Shown here one piece after another: positions 49,651-61,654 of a stretch of 64,000 nt of DNA (position 1 is its first letter; every line of letters begins with the position of its first letter). Both the position numbers and the translations under genes were made by a program. The DNA is taken from contig NC_135241.1 in assembly GCF_947623445.1 (NCBI RefSeq), positions 2,730,501 through 2,794,500 of the forward strand, read 5' to 3'. Source of the stretch: Clavelina lepadiformis (Eukaryota; Chordata; Ascidiacea; Aplousobranchia; Clavelinidae). The notes under the pieces were generated by a model. The model saw nothing but the letters and a program-made list of their open reading frames with translations, was not told where the DNA came from and did no database searches.

Positions 49651-52600
49651 TCACATGGCAAGTAAAAGACGAATTTCCTCAACAGGAGTTCTAACCCTGA
49701 CGCCTTTGTCCTGCATGAATTTGATTACGTCATCAATATTACACGTGCTCTGCCGTATTCGGTCACAGGCGATTGCCTTGGACCACGGACAAGCGGCCGA
49801 AGCCCGGGTCAAAATATCTGTTGGTCTTTTTGACAGTACAGCGTATGTTCGCCATAACAATATGTTCTGCGGATGGGCAATGACCGCCCGTTCTAACAGA
49901 TGAAGAACCCTGGGGGTGACGACCATGGTTTCACAGTTTTGGGTGCCAGCTCGCTCCAGTCGAAGAAGCTCAAAGAAAATGGAGAAAAAAGCAGTTACGT
50001 CACTGGTCAAGGGCGCGAAGATGCGACGAGCGATGCTGGTTAACGATGAGCCAACCTCGATCTGTAAAATAAGGTACTCAAGGAACAAACATGAAAAGCT
50101 CAGACTTAGAACAAAATTTTGAAAAAGCTAACTCATTGTGCTTCATGGGTTCTCTAGGAATGGCACCCATATGGCAAACGGAATTTTCGACCATGATACG
50201 CAACTTAAAAACGCTTTAATGTGCGTTAAAATAATGTGCATCTAATAGCGTTTAAAAAAACAATACTACCATTAAACCAGTTGACAAGGGTAAACGCACA
50301 AGTTGTGCAGTTACACGTGGGAGCAATGTCTTGGTTACCCTTAAGTACACGGTAAAATTCTCTATTTTTACCTCACACAGTTTTACAGCAAACTGAGGGC
50401 ACCCTGGAAAGTCGTCTAACGCACTCAACAAGGCGTTCCTGTATTGATTACAGTGTTGGTAATCATGGCTGATGTAGGAAATTTTCAAACGGTGCAAAGC
50501 TTTCAGATCAACAGCAGCTTGACAGCTTCCTAGAATTGTAGCAAATTTAATTCACTTTTAATCTATAAAAACACGTCATTCCAGAGCCGAGAAATACCTG
50601 CTTGCTTCGTCTTCCGCATAATTTGGATGTATTTCCCGAACACCTTTTCGATTTCAGTTGACGAAGTCAACATGATGTACGTACAATGACAATACATTGC
50701 ATTGCCAGAAAAGCTGAGTTCATCACTGCGGTTATTGGCGACCTGATTCAAAACAACTTCATGAAAACATGTCCAAATTATCTCACAGTAAAACCCCATA
50801 TAAACTAGTCCCGTGCATCTGATTGGAAGAGTGTTTTACCTGTTGATAAAGGCAACCAAGCTCTTCACATAAGCGTTTCATGCTTCTGGAAGCTCGAAGT
50901 TGAGCAGCTCCAGTGACATCTTTTTGCTGTTGCAGATATTCAGCAAATTTCTGCCCGTCGCCTAAGGCACACAGGACTTTCTTAACTAACCCGGGTTCAT
51001 TTTTGTACAAGAGTTTGGAGTATTTTTGACAAAGCAAAAATGCATCTGACTGGTCTTTGCACATGCACAGAGCATTGTGATATATCTTCATACATTCGTC
51101 ATGATTTCCGGCTGAATATTCAACTTCCGCTAGCTTACTCCAAAGTAAAAAGTTCATCGGATCACTTTTCAAAATATTTTTCGCAAGTTTTCTGGCTTCT
51201 TTGCCAGTCTTCTTCACTTCCTGTTTAAATTTGTCGCGTGTTCCAAAAATGGACAATCGTATTGCAAAGTAATTCAGACAAACTGGTCCAATCTCCTTCC
51301 TGATCTGAAGTGGGCATACAGTTGCTATTTGTTCAAAAATTAGCGACAATAACTGATGGTGAGGTTTTCTAGGCAGCACTCCGTAACAGCATCCACCGCC
51401 TCTGCAAGTAATTGAGCTCAAAGGTGCAATGTCGCCAGCTGCATCATTGCATTGACATGCATGGGTCAATTGGCAAGGTTGGTTAAGAAGTAAAGACCTA
51501 CTGGATTCCTAGCAACCAAGAAGAACAGTGCAGTTTGAAGGAAATGAAATTAAATAAGTGGCAAGGTACTAATTACCACCGAGCATATGAAACAAGACAA
51601 AGAATAAAAACACAAACTACCTCAGTGTTTGTTCCAATGATCTGAACAAATATTTTCAGCAGCTCAAGTTTATTCTTTAATTCTTGAACAAGGAAAAGTG
51701 ATCCTTTGAGGTCATCAAATGAAATCTGTGATAGAAGAAAGGTATCAGCAATTTATAAATAACCTGTCAGTTCAACAGCTAAAATCAAAAAAATAAGTAA
51801 TTTCGGGCAACATGTATTATTTAATCATACATCACCTTTCTGCCTGGGTCCTCGCACTCCTCCTGGTGTCTCCATGGCAACAAGTGCCTAATTTAAAAAT
51901 ACACATTCAGTGAATCATACAAAAAATTGAAAGTTTCAGATCTTCCGGTGTTGTGCCACCTCACATCTTAAATGGAGTCTTAGATCTCTGAAATAGGATG
52001 TCTATCAGCATGGTTAAGCTTACTTCTTTCCACGTTGTGCTTCTATATTCAACCAATTCTCTTCAACTGATTTATCGATGTCAACATCTTCTTCTTCATC
52101 ATCATCATCGTCTTCTTCTTTTACAGTTTGTGTCACCATCTGCCACCCTCCTTTATTATATTTCTGAAACCATTCGTTCCAGCCAAGAGATTTTGGTTCT
52201 CCAAGCAATGGATTTCCACTTTCATAGAAATGTTCCACATCAGAAATATCATTGCACTGGTCAGTCCTGATATTAATTTCCAGCATAAGAATCATGAGTG
52301 AAATTACATGTTCAATGAGCCCGGCTTCCACTAAGAATGTTGTCAGATGCTTGAAGATAGAAATCATATCGCAATCTACCTCCCTTACAAAATCAGCAGT
52401 ACGGAATGTTTGATGACGTAACGCTGATAAAGTTTGGAGGCATTTTTCAAAGACTTTCAATGTTCGGTGCACAGTAAATGTTGTTAGTGTCTGGAATGGA
52501 TATAAAACACAATATAAACTTTAAGGAAATAAACTTTAAAAAGCAGTAATATGCTATAGCTGTGCCTGTAATTTTATTCGCATGCCTACCATAGTATGAG

Positions 52601-55049
52601 CGATATAGGCTTCCCATACAAATCTGCTTTCAGGATGCTGGAAGACCAAATTTTTCCAGTCACGCTCTGCATCTTGTAAAATGTTTTCTAGGAAAAGCAA
52701 AGAAAATTATGAAAAAATCAACAGAAACAGCAAATCAAATTTATATATAGTTGAAATGTGTATTTTGACAAAATTACACCTGTTTAGAAGTTCTAGTTAA
52801 TGCACCTTCAATGTAGCAAGAAACTAAATATAATAGTCTGCTTAATCAATTTTAGATAACAAATCCAGCCACCTATTTAATCCAATTTATCTTGGAGCGA
52901 AATTGTATGTGCTACATACATTGATTAACAAATCCAGACACAGCTTTATTATTCTATTTGCAAGCATAATTAATGAAAAAAATTTAATACTAACAAACAA
53001 TCATTTTTTGTGAATAGACAAGGTTACAATGATCAACCAGCAAGCTCATTATCGCATGAGTCAGTGTCATGTTTTACGAGTCAAACGAAACAGAGAGTAT
53101 GTGCCAAAGCTGCCAATATGTGACTTGCGATTTTATACACAAGACAAACATAGTTTTAACATTATTTTTGGTGCATTCGTTTATAAATTCACCCCTTCAT
53201 GATTACAAAATAGGCTGCGACCGACGTTGGTGTCGTAAGCATATCCTCCTGTGTTTTAATAAAAACCGCACTAACCTAGAAGTTTCAATCTAGATAATTT
53301 CAAATTGAAACTCTTTGGATTTGCAGCAATTGCTTTGTCTAAAATTGCAACTTTCTTCTCAACAATTAGTTTGACACTCTTGCAATGCATTTCTGTAAAA
53401 ACAAGCAAATATATAGTTGTAATTTTTATCAGAGAACTTTTGGTTTTACATTGCTCTAGCCTTGCCCAAGTTTGGTATTTGTCAGATCCACTGACTGAAC
53501 AGAAGCAGGCATTGTTAAGCCTTTACCCGAGTTTTGAACACAGAACAATTATAAATTTAACACTCTAGCTGTCACACCACCGGTAATTTACTATTGATGG
53601 CATTAACATACAAACCTATGCGATGATAACAGAAATTGTCATACTTACTATCTTGCAAATTTACAAGTTGCATCCACAAATCCTCGTCTTGTGGATTTTC
53701 ACGAGTCTTGACATTAAGTTCTTCCACTTCATTTTTAATGAAAAGACTGGGATCAGCCACTTCTTGCTGCTAATAAAAAACTAAAATATTAAAATGTGTT
53801 TCTATGTGTTCTACATGAGCTATCAGTGTTGGTAAAAACTTAGTTGATTCAAGGAACAAGATTTCAAATAGAAAAAACTAAATAGTCATGATCTTTATCA
53901 TAAAGGCTTTGTAATAATATACAGGGACAAGTTATTACTTCTTGATTTTTCTTTATAGTTAGATCAATGTGAAAATATCGATCTTCCTTTCTTTTTAGCT
54001 TCATTTTCTTACGATCCTCATTGAATTTGATTTGAAGCCATGGTGGCAAACCAATACAGACAGTTGAGCTTCGATAAAACCTGGAAGTACAAGGGCACAC
54101 TTTGTTTAATCTGTTTAATATAATTGGGAAGGAAACAATCATAACAAATAAAATCACAAATTTCTTAACAGCGCTCCACCACATCAATGACTTATATTTT
54201 GAAAAGCAAAGTAAAGTTAAGCCACAGACAATATAGCAGTGTAATTTTTTTTACTTTTAAATTAACCTTGGAATAGCAACTTTATAAGGCTTTTGAAAGT
54301 AAAGGTTGTTTTTATCCGAAGATTTATCTACAAAAATATTATCCTCCAAAATTTCCTCATCCTTTTCGAATCGGGAAGTCTTTGTAATTGTCATTTCCTC
54401 ATTATCTGATCCACTGGAAATCGAAAACTCCTCATCTAATGGGATCTTCCGTTTCTTGGCAGGAATTTCTTGAAACATAAGCAACTGCACATTTGGTAAA
54501 GCTAAATGCACACACCACTGGTGAAGAAATAGTATGCATTGTAAAGTTCTTAAATGGGTTTCCTTCATAAGAAATACTGTCATAAGATGCCAAATGGATT
54601 CATTTTTGTGCAAGAAATGTGAAGCATGTGCAGTGAAGCATGAAGTATCATTAATACCTTGAAATTCTTGCTCAAATTTGTAAAGATTTTTATTCTTATC
54701 ATCTTTTTGAAATATTTGTTGTAGAGCAGCTGATGATTCTGTGCTGAAGCTGGTATTTTCCAACCATTTTCTGTTTGTCTTCTTCACATCGTCTTCTGGA
54801 AGATAGGCATTAGCAAATTAATACACACAGGTTCTAATGAAGACAACAATTATAACAACAAAATGGGTCTAGTGCAGAAGTACACCACCAGATGACGTCG
54901 CATTTCGAGTAGCTGGGGTATAATATCCAAAGGCATCCTGTGGTTGTACATTTCTGCACTAGAGTCAACAATTATGATATATTTTTACCTTTATGGCCCT
55001 CTGTGGTGGTGGAAATTTGATCATTGGAAGCAGAAGGAAACAAACTCAT
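49651..55049 (-). CDS. NRDE2, nuclear RNA-surveillance/RNAi factor
   Basis: NRDE2 family proteins act in the nucleus with the helicase MTR4 and in nuclear RNAi and splicing fidelity. Exons (minus): 55049-54989, 54795-54267, 54080-53939, 53769-53649, 53392-53276, 52687-52590, 52490-52024, 51887-51836, 51725-51621, 51508-50840, 50742-50598, 50529-50372, 50061-49651. Phases agree: 1024 residues, or 961 if 54657-54469 is spliced out as an in-frame intron. Family features: MSLFPSA start; a charged KKMKLKRKEDRYF segment; ENPQDEDLWMQLVNLQD; KVAILDKAIAANPKS with the following LVFQHPESRFVWEAYI (HAT/TPR-like repeats); the SLGWNEWFQKYNKGGWQ block; LPWRHQEECEDPGRK, equivalent to human WRP..EEDCEDPERQ; and the closing CPWSKAI..VRVRTPVEEIRLLL, equivalent to human CPWAKVL..RVRLPLEELELLL. 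Exon 53392-53276 is short and overlaps no long open frame. An acidic run (EEDDDDDEEEDVD) precedes residue-rich repeats. The human protein is 1164 residues. Confidence 0.92.
54867..54966. mobile_element. Short inverted-repeat element, copy B (100 bp)
   Basis: The ends GTCTAGTGCAGAAGTACAC and the complement of gtacatttctgcactagag pair over nearly 30 bases. The interior (gatgacgtcgca, gagtagctgggg, catcctgtggttgt) matches copy A at 32141-32238. It lies in the first intron of NRDE2. Flanking TA suggests a TA target site. Confidence 0.75.
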
Positions 55050-58000
55050 TTTTACTTTTTAGGCAAGTGCAGTGTAGCTAATAACCTCAACATGAGTAGC
55101 CAAAAATATTAACTCAAAGATAATTTCCATGCACACTGTTAACTTAATTTACTATTTTAGTCAACATCACAGTGTTTGTGTTGTACCTGCATATTATGGT
55201 GTGAGGCATTTGCTCGGTACCTTACTTAAACAGTACGGTACCTTTAATTAAACTCTAAATAGAAAAATCATACCTATTGTCTATTGTCCTAACCCCATAT
55301 GGAACGAAAGCGTTGTGCATTGGACATGTTCGGTGCACAACGTTGATATCTGGTGCACAAATGGGTCAAAAAAGCAACTCTGTAAGCTAGGTAATTCCAA
55401 AACAGGGACATCTGTTGCACACTCGCGCATGCCACTGTACACGTCTTGCTGCCTACTGGTGCACACCAGTCTATGAAAATTATGCTGTTCGGTGCACAAA
55501 AAACTTACATTTAACGAGCTGCGTGACCTACTTACGGGGAAATAGTCACTTTCATAAAAGTTTACAAAGCCTAGCTGCCCCTAGTGTGACTTAGGCAGAT
55601 AAATAAGCTGCCGCGAGCCTGTACCCTTTGACTTTGTGTTCTAACTTTAACTGAAATCGGTTACTGTAACTTTTCAAAAGCTGGGTGCAATGGTGCAAAT
55701 GAAAAATGTTTGTTTGTGCATGTAGGCTAAAATGTATAGGTTATAGCCTAGCACAAAAGCCATTAGTCAACTTCTGTGTAACCACCAGATTGCCAATACT
55801 GATTTACCTTGGAATTTTTTTCTTAAGGAAGGGCATTCCACCACTTGGTACTTTACCTTTTTAGAAATTTATTTAATTTTATTAATTTTGGAAATTAACC
55901 ATACTGTATTAATAGTAATTAATGAAAATTTTACATGCTGTACGAATCGTATTACATCGTATGTTATGAACGTTGTCAAATTATGGAAGATAAAAAGTAT
56001 GTTATCCATCCTGTAGCCTTTGACAAATTATGTAACTTTTATGGAAGATATAATTAAGAAGAACAAATAAAAATATTTTCCAGATCAGTGAAAATAATGA
56101 AGTTCTTCTTAAATTGAAATTCGCAGCACACTTTCAAGTAGATACCAAAAAAAAGTTTCCCAATATTGTTTTAGAATACGTTTTAGCATTTGCATGCAAG
56201 TATTAAGTTAATTGCTATAAAACCTGTAAAATGTAACTTTTCGGTAAGCCACAAATGATATTAGCATAAAATTACGAGATTATAGATTTTCTTGTCTTGG
56301 GCCTGAATGTGGAGAGCTGTTACCGTCAACTTTCCTCCTCAGTGACCAATAATAATTATTGAACTAAATAATTCCGAGCATCTGGCGTTAGGTGCATTCA
56401 CTTAGGACATGATGGTTATTACTGGTCTAATACGGTAGCCTCGGTAACCAAACATTGTCAAAGCGTAACTTAGACTTTTCTTCACAAGCCAGTTGTAAGA
56501 CAACATGACAACGCATCAAGTGTAAAAAGTACATCACTGATACGAAGTATGTTTATTCTGTATGAGCTTGGGGCTATTATTTGCAGTTAAACATGTCAAG
56601 TCAGCTACAGGGTTATTTATCAACTGACGGGAAATGTCAATCTGGGTCAGCATGTTGCAAACTTGACCATAACAAAATGATATTATATGCTTGGAAAGAA
56701 ATAGTAATGAATGAATAATTGACAGCTGAGTTTGTGTAGAATTATAAAGGCTTTCTTTACTTTTTAAAAGTATTCTACCGAATATAACACCGTAAAGTGT
56801 AAACACTGTTTTTTTTCTTTTTTGGGACCGAACGATTGCTGTGTAAGCCCTGAAGTTAAACAATAAAACGTTTGAACTCCAAGACTAAAAATTGTTGCCA
56901 GACTATATTTTTACAATTAATTTTATACAATTTATTTTTAACTCGTTTTTATTATTGTCATTTTTGTTTTGAATGTAGTGCAGGGCGATGAGGTAAAGAG
57001 CCAAACAAGATGGAGAAAGATAATATGCACCAGTGTAATCTACAACCCCCCGTTGCAAGGTTTTAATAAAGCCGGTCATGCAGTGGTCATTGAGTTGTAA
57101 TGAGGACCTGCTAGGCAAAAGTGAACGACGGTTTATGTATCCCGTTGTTTTTTACTGCAAGAACGGACACGTTCTTCTCTTCACTATAGGCTACCAGACC
57201 GTATTATAACACGCTACCATACACAGAAGCGTTTAACAAGACATTTAACGAGCCATTTGCTTGAATCATTCTTTTTAGCCTGGCATGATGGCTAAATAAA
57301 CAGTAACTTAATCTCGTATGCATGTGCAAGCCGGTGCATGTCGTCCACCTTTTAACTCTTTTAATTTAACTTTTAATTAAGTAACTAATCCAGTCAAACG
57401 CTTGGTAAACTTGTTCACTAGAGCATGTGGTAATATTAGCCTACCCCATTACTGCTTGAAAAACTGGTCAAGCGAATATTGTTCAAGGTACTGTAATTGT
57501 ATATACTGTTACACGCAAGGAAACTGGCTTGCATTTTCCATGAATCAGTTAACGTTATGAGCAAAGTGTTGGGAAGGTCGATTAATTCGAAGCAAAAAAA
57601 TAGGGTCAGAATAAATGCATTAATGCAAACATTTTGATTATCTTTCAGCTATACGCAAATTTCAAGTCGGAAACAATTTCTGATATCGGTATATTTTTTG
57701 ATATTTTGCACAAAGCAATTTTCACAAGCGTGACTGTGACAAGTGCACTGACACAAAACCTAGGCTAGTTCTTTTTTAACAAGCTGCAAAGTTGTAAACA
57801 CAGACTGCGTTTTAGCTGCAAGCTATAACAAACAGAACGAAATTATAGGGGAAAAGTTTCTAAGCTTCTACTTTAGTCGGTCTGTTACAATAGATTTATA
57901 AAGCGTAAAAAGCTTTAGGTTAGCCAGTAGCCTTGAAATTCTGTTTCAGTGTTACAAAACGTAAAAGAACTATTTGTGGGTTACTTGATATTGTTGCTAG

Positions 58001-58062
58001 TGACTTTTTAAAATCAAAAATACGGTATTAATTTTCATTCAAGGTTAATTGTACTTGCCATA
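55050..58062. other. Divergent upstream region of NRDE2 and the calmodulin-like array
   Basis: It should carry the NRDE2 promoter (left) and the promoter of the first calmodulin-like gene (right). No coding exon was supported. At 55310-55500 the word 'ggtgcaca' recurs several times, twice as 'gttcggtgcacaa', in an otherwise unknown short repeat. From about 57440 the sequence becomes alignable, with many differences, to the upstream parts of the next two array units. Confidence 0.5.
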
Positions 58063-58992
58063 ATGGAACCGAAGGATTTGAATGTGCGAAAAATGTCAAT
58101 TTGTATCCTTCGGCGAAACTCTCTCCCGGAAAACCAGTTGGAGACGATGCACGCTGTTTTCCACCTCTTTGACCAGGACAGAGACGGTTACATTAATCCC
58201 GATGAGTTGAAACGGGCACTGGAAGCATCCGGGTATCATTTAACTGATAATGAACTTGATGAAATTATTAAAGAAGTGGACAGAAATGGAGATGGAAAGA
58301 TAGATTTTGCCGAGTTCACACGTTTGACAAACGCAAGAATGAGACCGAAAGATGAAGAATTTGACGACGATCAACATTATGAAAACGCGTTCAAGGTAAA
58401 ACTGATATGGCGACTGCAACTTTTCGCAATTCAGGTAAAAAAGTTTCACTAATCGGATATCAAAGTGAAAAATACCTGCCGTCACATTGAGTTGGTGTAA
58501 TTTCGAACATGTTCGTTTACGGCGGCGCCTGTAAAAACTAATTGTACTTTTGTTTGTGTTGTCTGACCAAAAATTGATTACTGTACAACAAATCAAGTTA
58601 AATGAGGTTGTATATTTTCACTCTTAACTGGTGAGCACAACAAACAACCGGCAATTAAATACATCTTGGCTCTGAATTACGAGCGGGTTTGCCCTAAACC
58701 GCACATCTGCTTCTATTGCGTTTTGCTTGGGGAAAATGATTCTTCGTCCATCGTAGACACTTTATCCTTATTAAGCGGACGAAATTATCTGAAGTGTTTC
58801 TGTTTGTTATTTCAGGTGTTTGACAAAGATGGCAACGGCTTCATTGACCGTGATGAATTGCGCGAAGTTGTGAGAAGTATAACAGGAGATCCGACTGAAG
58901 AAGAACTGGACAAACTCTTCGAAGAAGCTGACTTGAACGGAGATGGCCGGATTGATTTTAAAGAATTTATGCAAGCTCTGACCACTTTCTAA
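58063..58992 (+). CDS. Calmodulin-like EF-hand protein, array copy 1
   Basis: Two coding exons, 58063-58395 and 58816-58992 (stop TAA), joined in phase 0 at AACGCGTTCAAG|gtaaaa and ttatttcag|GTGTTTGAC, give 169 residues. Four canonical EF-hand loops are present: DQDRDGYINPDE (37-48), DRNGDGKIDFAE (73-84), DKDGNGFIDRDE (114-125) and DLNGDGRIDFKE (150-161). All keep Asp at 1, Gly at 6, a hydrophobic residue at 8 and Glu at 12, so four calcium ions should bind. Compared with the 149 residues of calmodulin there is a longer N terminus (MEPKDLNVRKMSICILRRNS) and an acidic linker (KDEEFDDDQ) in place of the central helix text. The intron before the third loop is at the position usual in calmodulin-family genes. 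Partner proteins are unknown. A 'ttcattcaag|GTTAAT' acceptor-like site just before the ATG suggests an upstream leader exon or spliced leader. Confidence 0.92.
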
Positions 58993-60705
58993 ACCAATTA
59001 ATCTTCAAATAAAATCCCTTCGGCATCGTAGGTTACTGTGTCGTTAAAACCCATTCTCATTGGTATAATTTATGACCGAACAATGACGATGAGATATTAT
59101 ATCAAAATGTGCACATGTTTTAGTGAGTTGTGTTGGGTTAATCACTTCTGTTATGCGCAACCCGTCTTTCAACTGTGTAGCGTATAATAACTAAATATAT
59201 TTACAACATGATCAAATGTGATATTGTAGATTCCGCCACGCAGCAGACGTTGAATTAAAATGCATGTGAAATTTAATTTCGTAATTTTATTTCTGCTTCA
59301 TTTAGCCTATATTAGCTATAATCGTACAAAACTATAACAAAACGTTTCAAGTCCGTTAGTTATTGTACCAAATGTGTAAAGTTTGTTAAATTTTTTTTTA
59401 TAATGTTGTAATTTTTAATATTCTTTTGTTAAAACATATCGAAGAGTTGCGCAATTTCTCCGAAACGATGCAAGAGCTTTCGCCCGATGGTTAAAGTTCA
59501 AAGTCTCATTGCATGGCTTCTAAATTTTATAATGTTTGTACATATATATTTTCACATACTCTATAGGACTATGCATGTATACATGTACATGTACTTAAAC
59601 ATATATAACCATTGTTTCACATTTTACACAATCAATGCAATTGAAAATCTAACAGAACGAAATTATTTGTAGGCTCCGTACAATGTATTAGTTCAGTCCG
59701 TTTCTCATGGGCGGCTACATAGCCCACACTACAAGAATGTTCTTGATATCAACAGATTACCTAGATGCTATTTATCGAAAACGAGACGTCATTGTTGCGG
59801 ATTAATTTTAAAAAGAAAAGGCTTTTGTACAAGTATAAGCAACAGCCAACGAAAGAAATTTAAACCCAAAATTACAAAAGAAAAATTTCATCAAACTTTC
59901 TAAGATAGCCATTAAGTACATCTTTCCTAAACCAGAGGTTTTCTTTGCACTGGCTAATATATCGTGGTGGGACAATTTTTTGAATAAAGGTTTATGATAA
60001 TCTTGCTAAAAGTTGTAGGCTAAAAGGGATCTTCTTGGTCACAATAACGTCATCAAACAGCACTTATGACGTTATGCAAATGCCTGAATTTGGCGCACGT
60101 CACACTCAAGTTGATTACACGAGTTGGACAGCGGATGACTCATTAGAGAGACTAGCGCATTTAGGGATATTGACCTAGAACGCCATCACCGCTTTCAAAA
60201 TCTGATCAAGCGAAGTTTGTTCAAGATGCTGTAATCGTATATTGGTACACACAAGTAAACTGGCTTACATTTTCCATGAACCAGTTAACATTATGAGCAA
60301 AATGTTGGAAAGAGCGAGTAATTCGAAGCAAAAAAGGCTAAATAAAACCAGATTAATCACATTAATGCAAACTTTTTAGGTTATTTTTCAGCAAAACGCA
60401 ATTTTCAAGTCTCAAACGACTTCTGATACCGGTAAGTGCTTTGACATTTTGCACAAAAATTGTCCACAAGCGTGACTGTGACGAGTTCACTGACACAAAT
60501 CCTTGTTCTTTTTGAAAAATGTACAAAGCTGTAAACATGCGCTGCGTTGTGCGTGATTTATGTTAGCCAGTAGCCTTGAAATTCTGTTTCAGTGTTAGAA
60601 AAAGTCAAAGAATTTCCTGTGGGTTACTTGATATTGTTGCTAGTAACTTTTTTAAATCAAAAATACGGTATTTATTATCTTTTAAGGTTAACTGTACTTG
60701 CCATA
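58993..60705. other. Array spacer 1
   Basis: Contains the 3' end of copy 1, with AATAAA at 59008-59013, shortly after the stop. The remainder is repeated almost base for base after copy 2 (61655-63342), apart from small insertions and deletions. No other gene was seen. The promoter of copy 2 should be in the last few hundred bases. Confidence 0.6.
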
Positions 60706-61654
60706 ATGGAACCGAAGGATTTGAATGTGCGAAAAATGTCAATTTGTATCCTTCGGCGAAACTCTCTCCCGGAAAACCAGTTGGAGACGATGCACGCTGT
60801 TTTCCACCTCTTTGACCAGGACAGAGACGGTTACATTAACCCCGATGAGTTGAAACGGGCACTGGAAGCATCCGGGTATCATTTAACTGATAATGAACTT
60901 GGTGAAATTATTAAAGAAGTGGACAGAAATGGAGATGGAAAGATAGATTTTGCCGAGTTTACACGTTTGACAAACGCAAGAATAAAACCGAAAGATGAAG
61001 AATTTGACGACGATCAACATTATGAAAACGCGTTCAAGGTAAAACTGATATGGCGACTGAAACTTTTCGCAATTCAGGTAAAAAAGTTTCACTAATCGGA
61101 TATCAAAGTGAAAAATACCTGCCGTCACATTGAGTTGGTGTAATTTCGAACATTGTTCGTTTACGGCTGCGCCTGTAAAAACTAATTGCACTTTTGTTTG
61201 TATTGTCTGACCAAAAATTGATTACTGTACAACAAATCAAGTTAAATGAGGTTGTATATTTTCACTCTTAACTGGTGAGCACAACAAACGACTAGCAATT
61301 AAATACATCTTGGCTCTGAATTACGAGCGGGTTTGCTCTAAACCGCACATCTGCTTCTATTGCGTTTTGCTTGGGGAAAATGATTCTTCGTCCATGGTAG
61401 ACACTTTATCCATGGTAGACACTTTATCCTTATTAAGCGGACGAAATTATCTGAAGTGTTTCTGTTTGTTATTTCAGGTGTTTGACAAAGACGGCAACGG
61501 CTTCATTGACCGTGATGAATTGCGCGAAGTTGTGAGAAGTATAACAGGAGATCCGACTGAAGAAGAACTGGACAAACTCTTCGAAGAAGCTGACTTGAAC
61601 GGAGATGGCCGGATTGATTTTAAAGAATTTATGCAAGCTCTGACCACTTTCTAA
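60706..61654 (+). CDS. Calmodulin-like EF-hand protein, array copy 2
   Basis: Exons 60706-61038 and 61478-61654 (stop TAA), 169 residues. It differs from copy 1 by D66G in the helix before the second calcium loop, and by M93I and R94K in the linker; the second exon encodes the same protein. All four EF-hand loops are intact. The intron has an 18-bp tandem duplication (61391-61408 and 61409-61426) absent from copy 1. The polyadenylation signal is at 61670-61675. The upstream acceptor-like site 'tatcttttaag|GTTAAC' is conserved. Confidence 0.92.
61391..61426 (+). repeat. 18-bp tandem duplication private to array copy 2
   Basis: The unit 'tccatggtagacacttta' is present twice in the intron of copy 2 and once in copy 1. 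It marks copy 2 as having changed after the array formed. Copy 3 is cut before this point. Confidence 0.85.

Noticed and set aside
55310-55500. Recurring 'ggtgcaca' words, considered as a CRISPR-like or satellite array
   Set aside because: Spacing and unit length are irregular and there is no repeat-spacer structure; it is only a weak short repeat.
60576-60815. Open frame with an EGF-like look (CTCHNGTEGFECAKN) overlapping array copy 2, repeated in copy 3 at 63213-63452
   Set aside because: It is another frame of the calmodulin-like first exon, which encodes intact EF-hands; the cysteine pattern arises by chance and is too short for an EGF domain.
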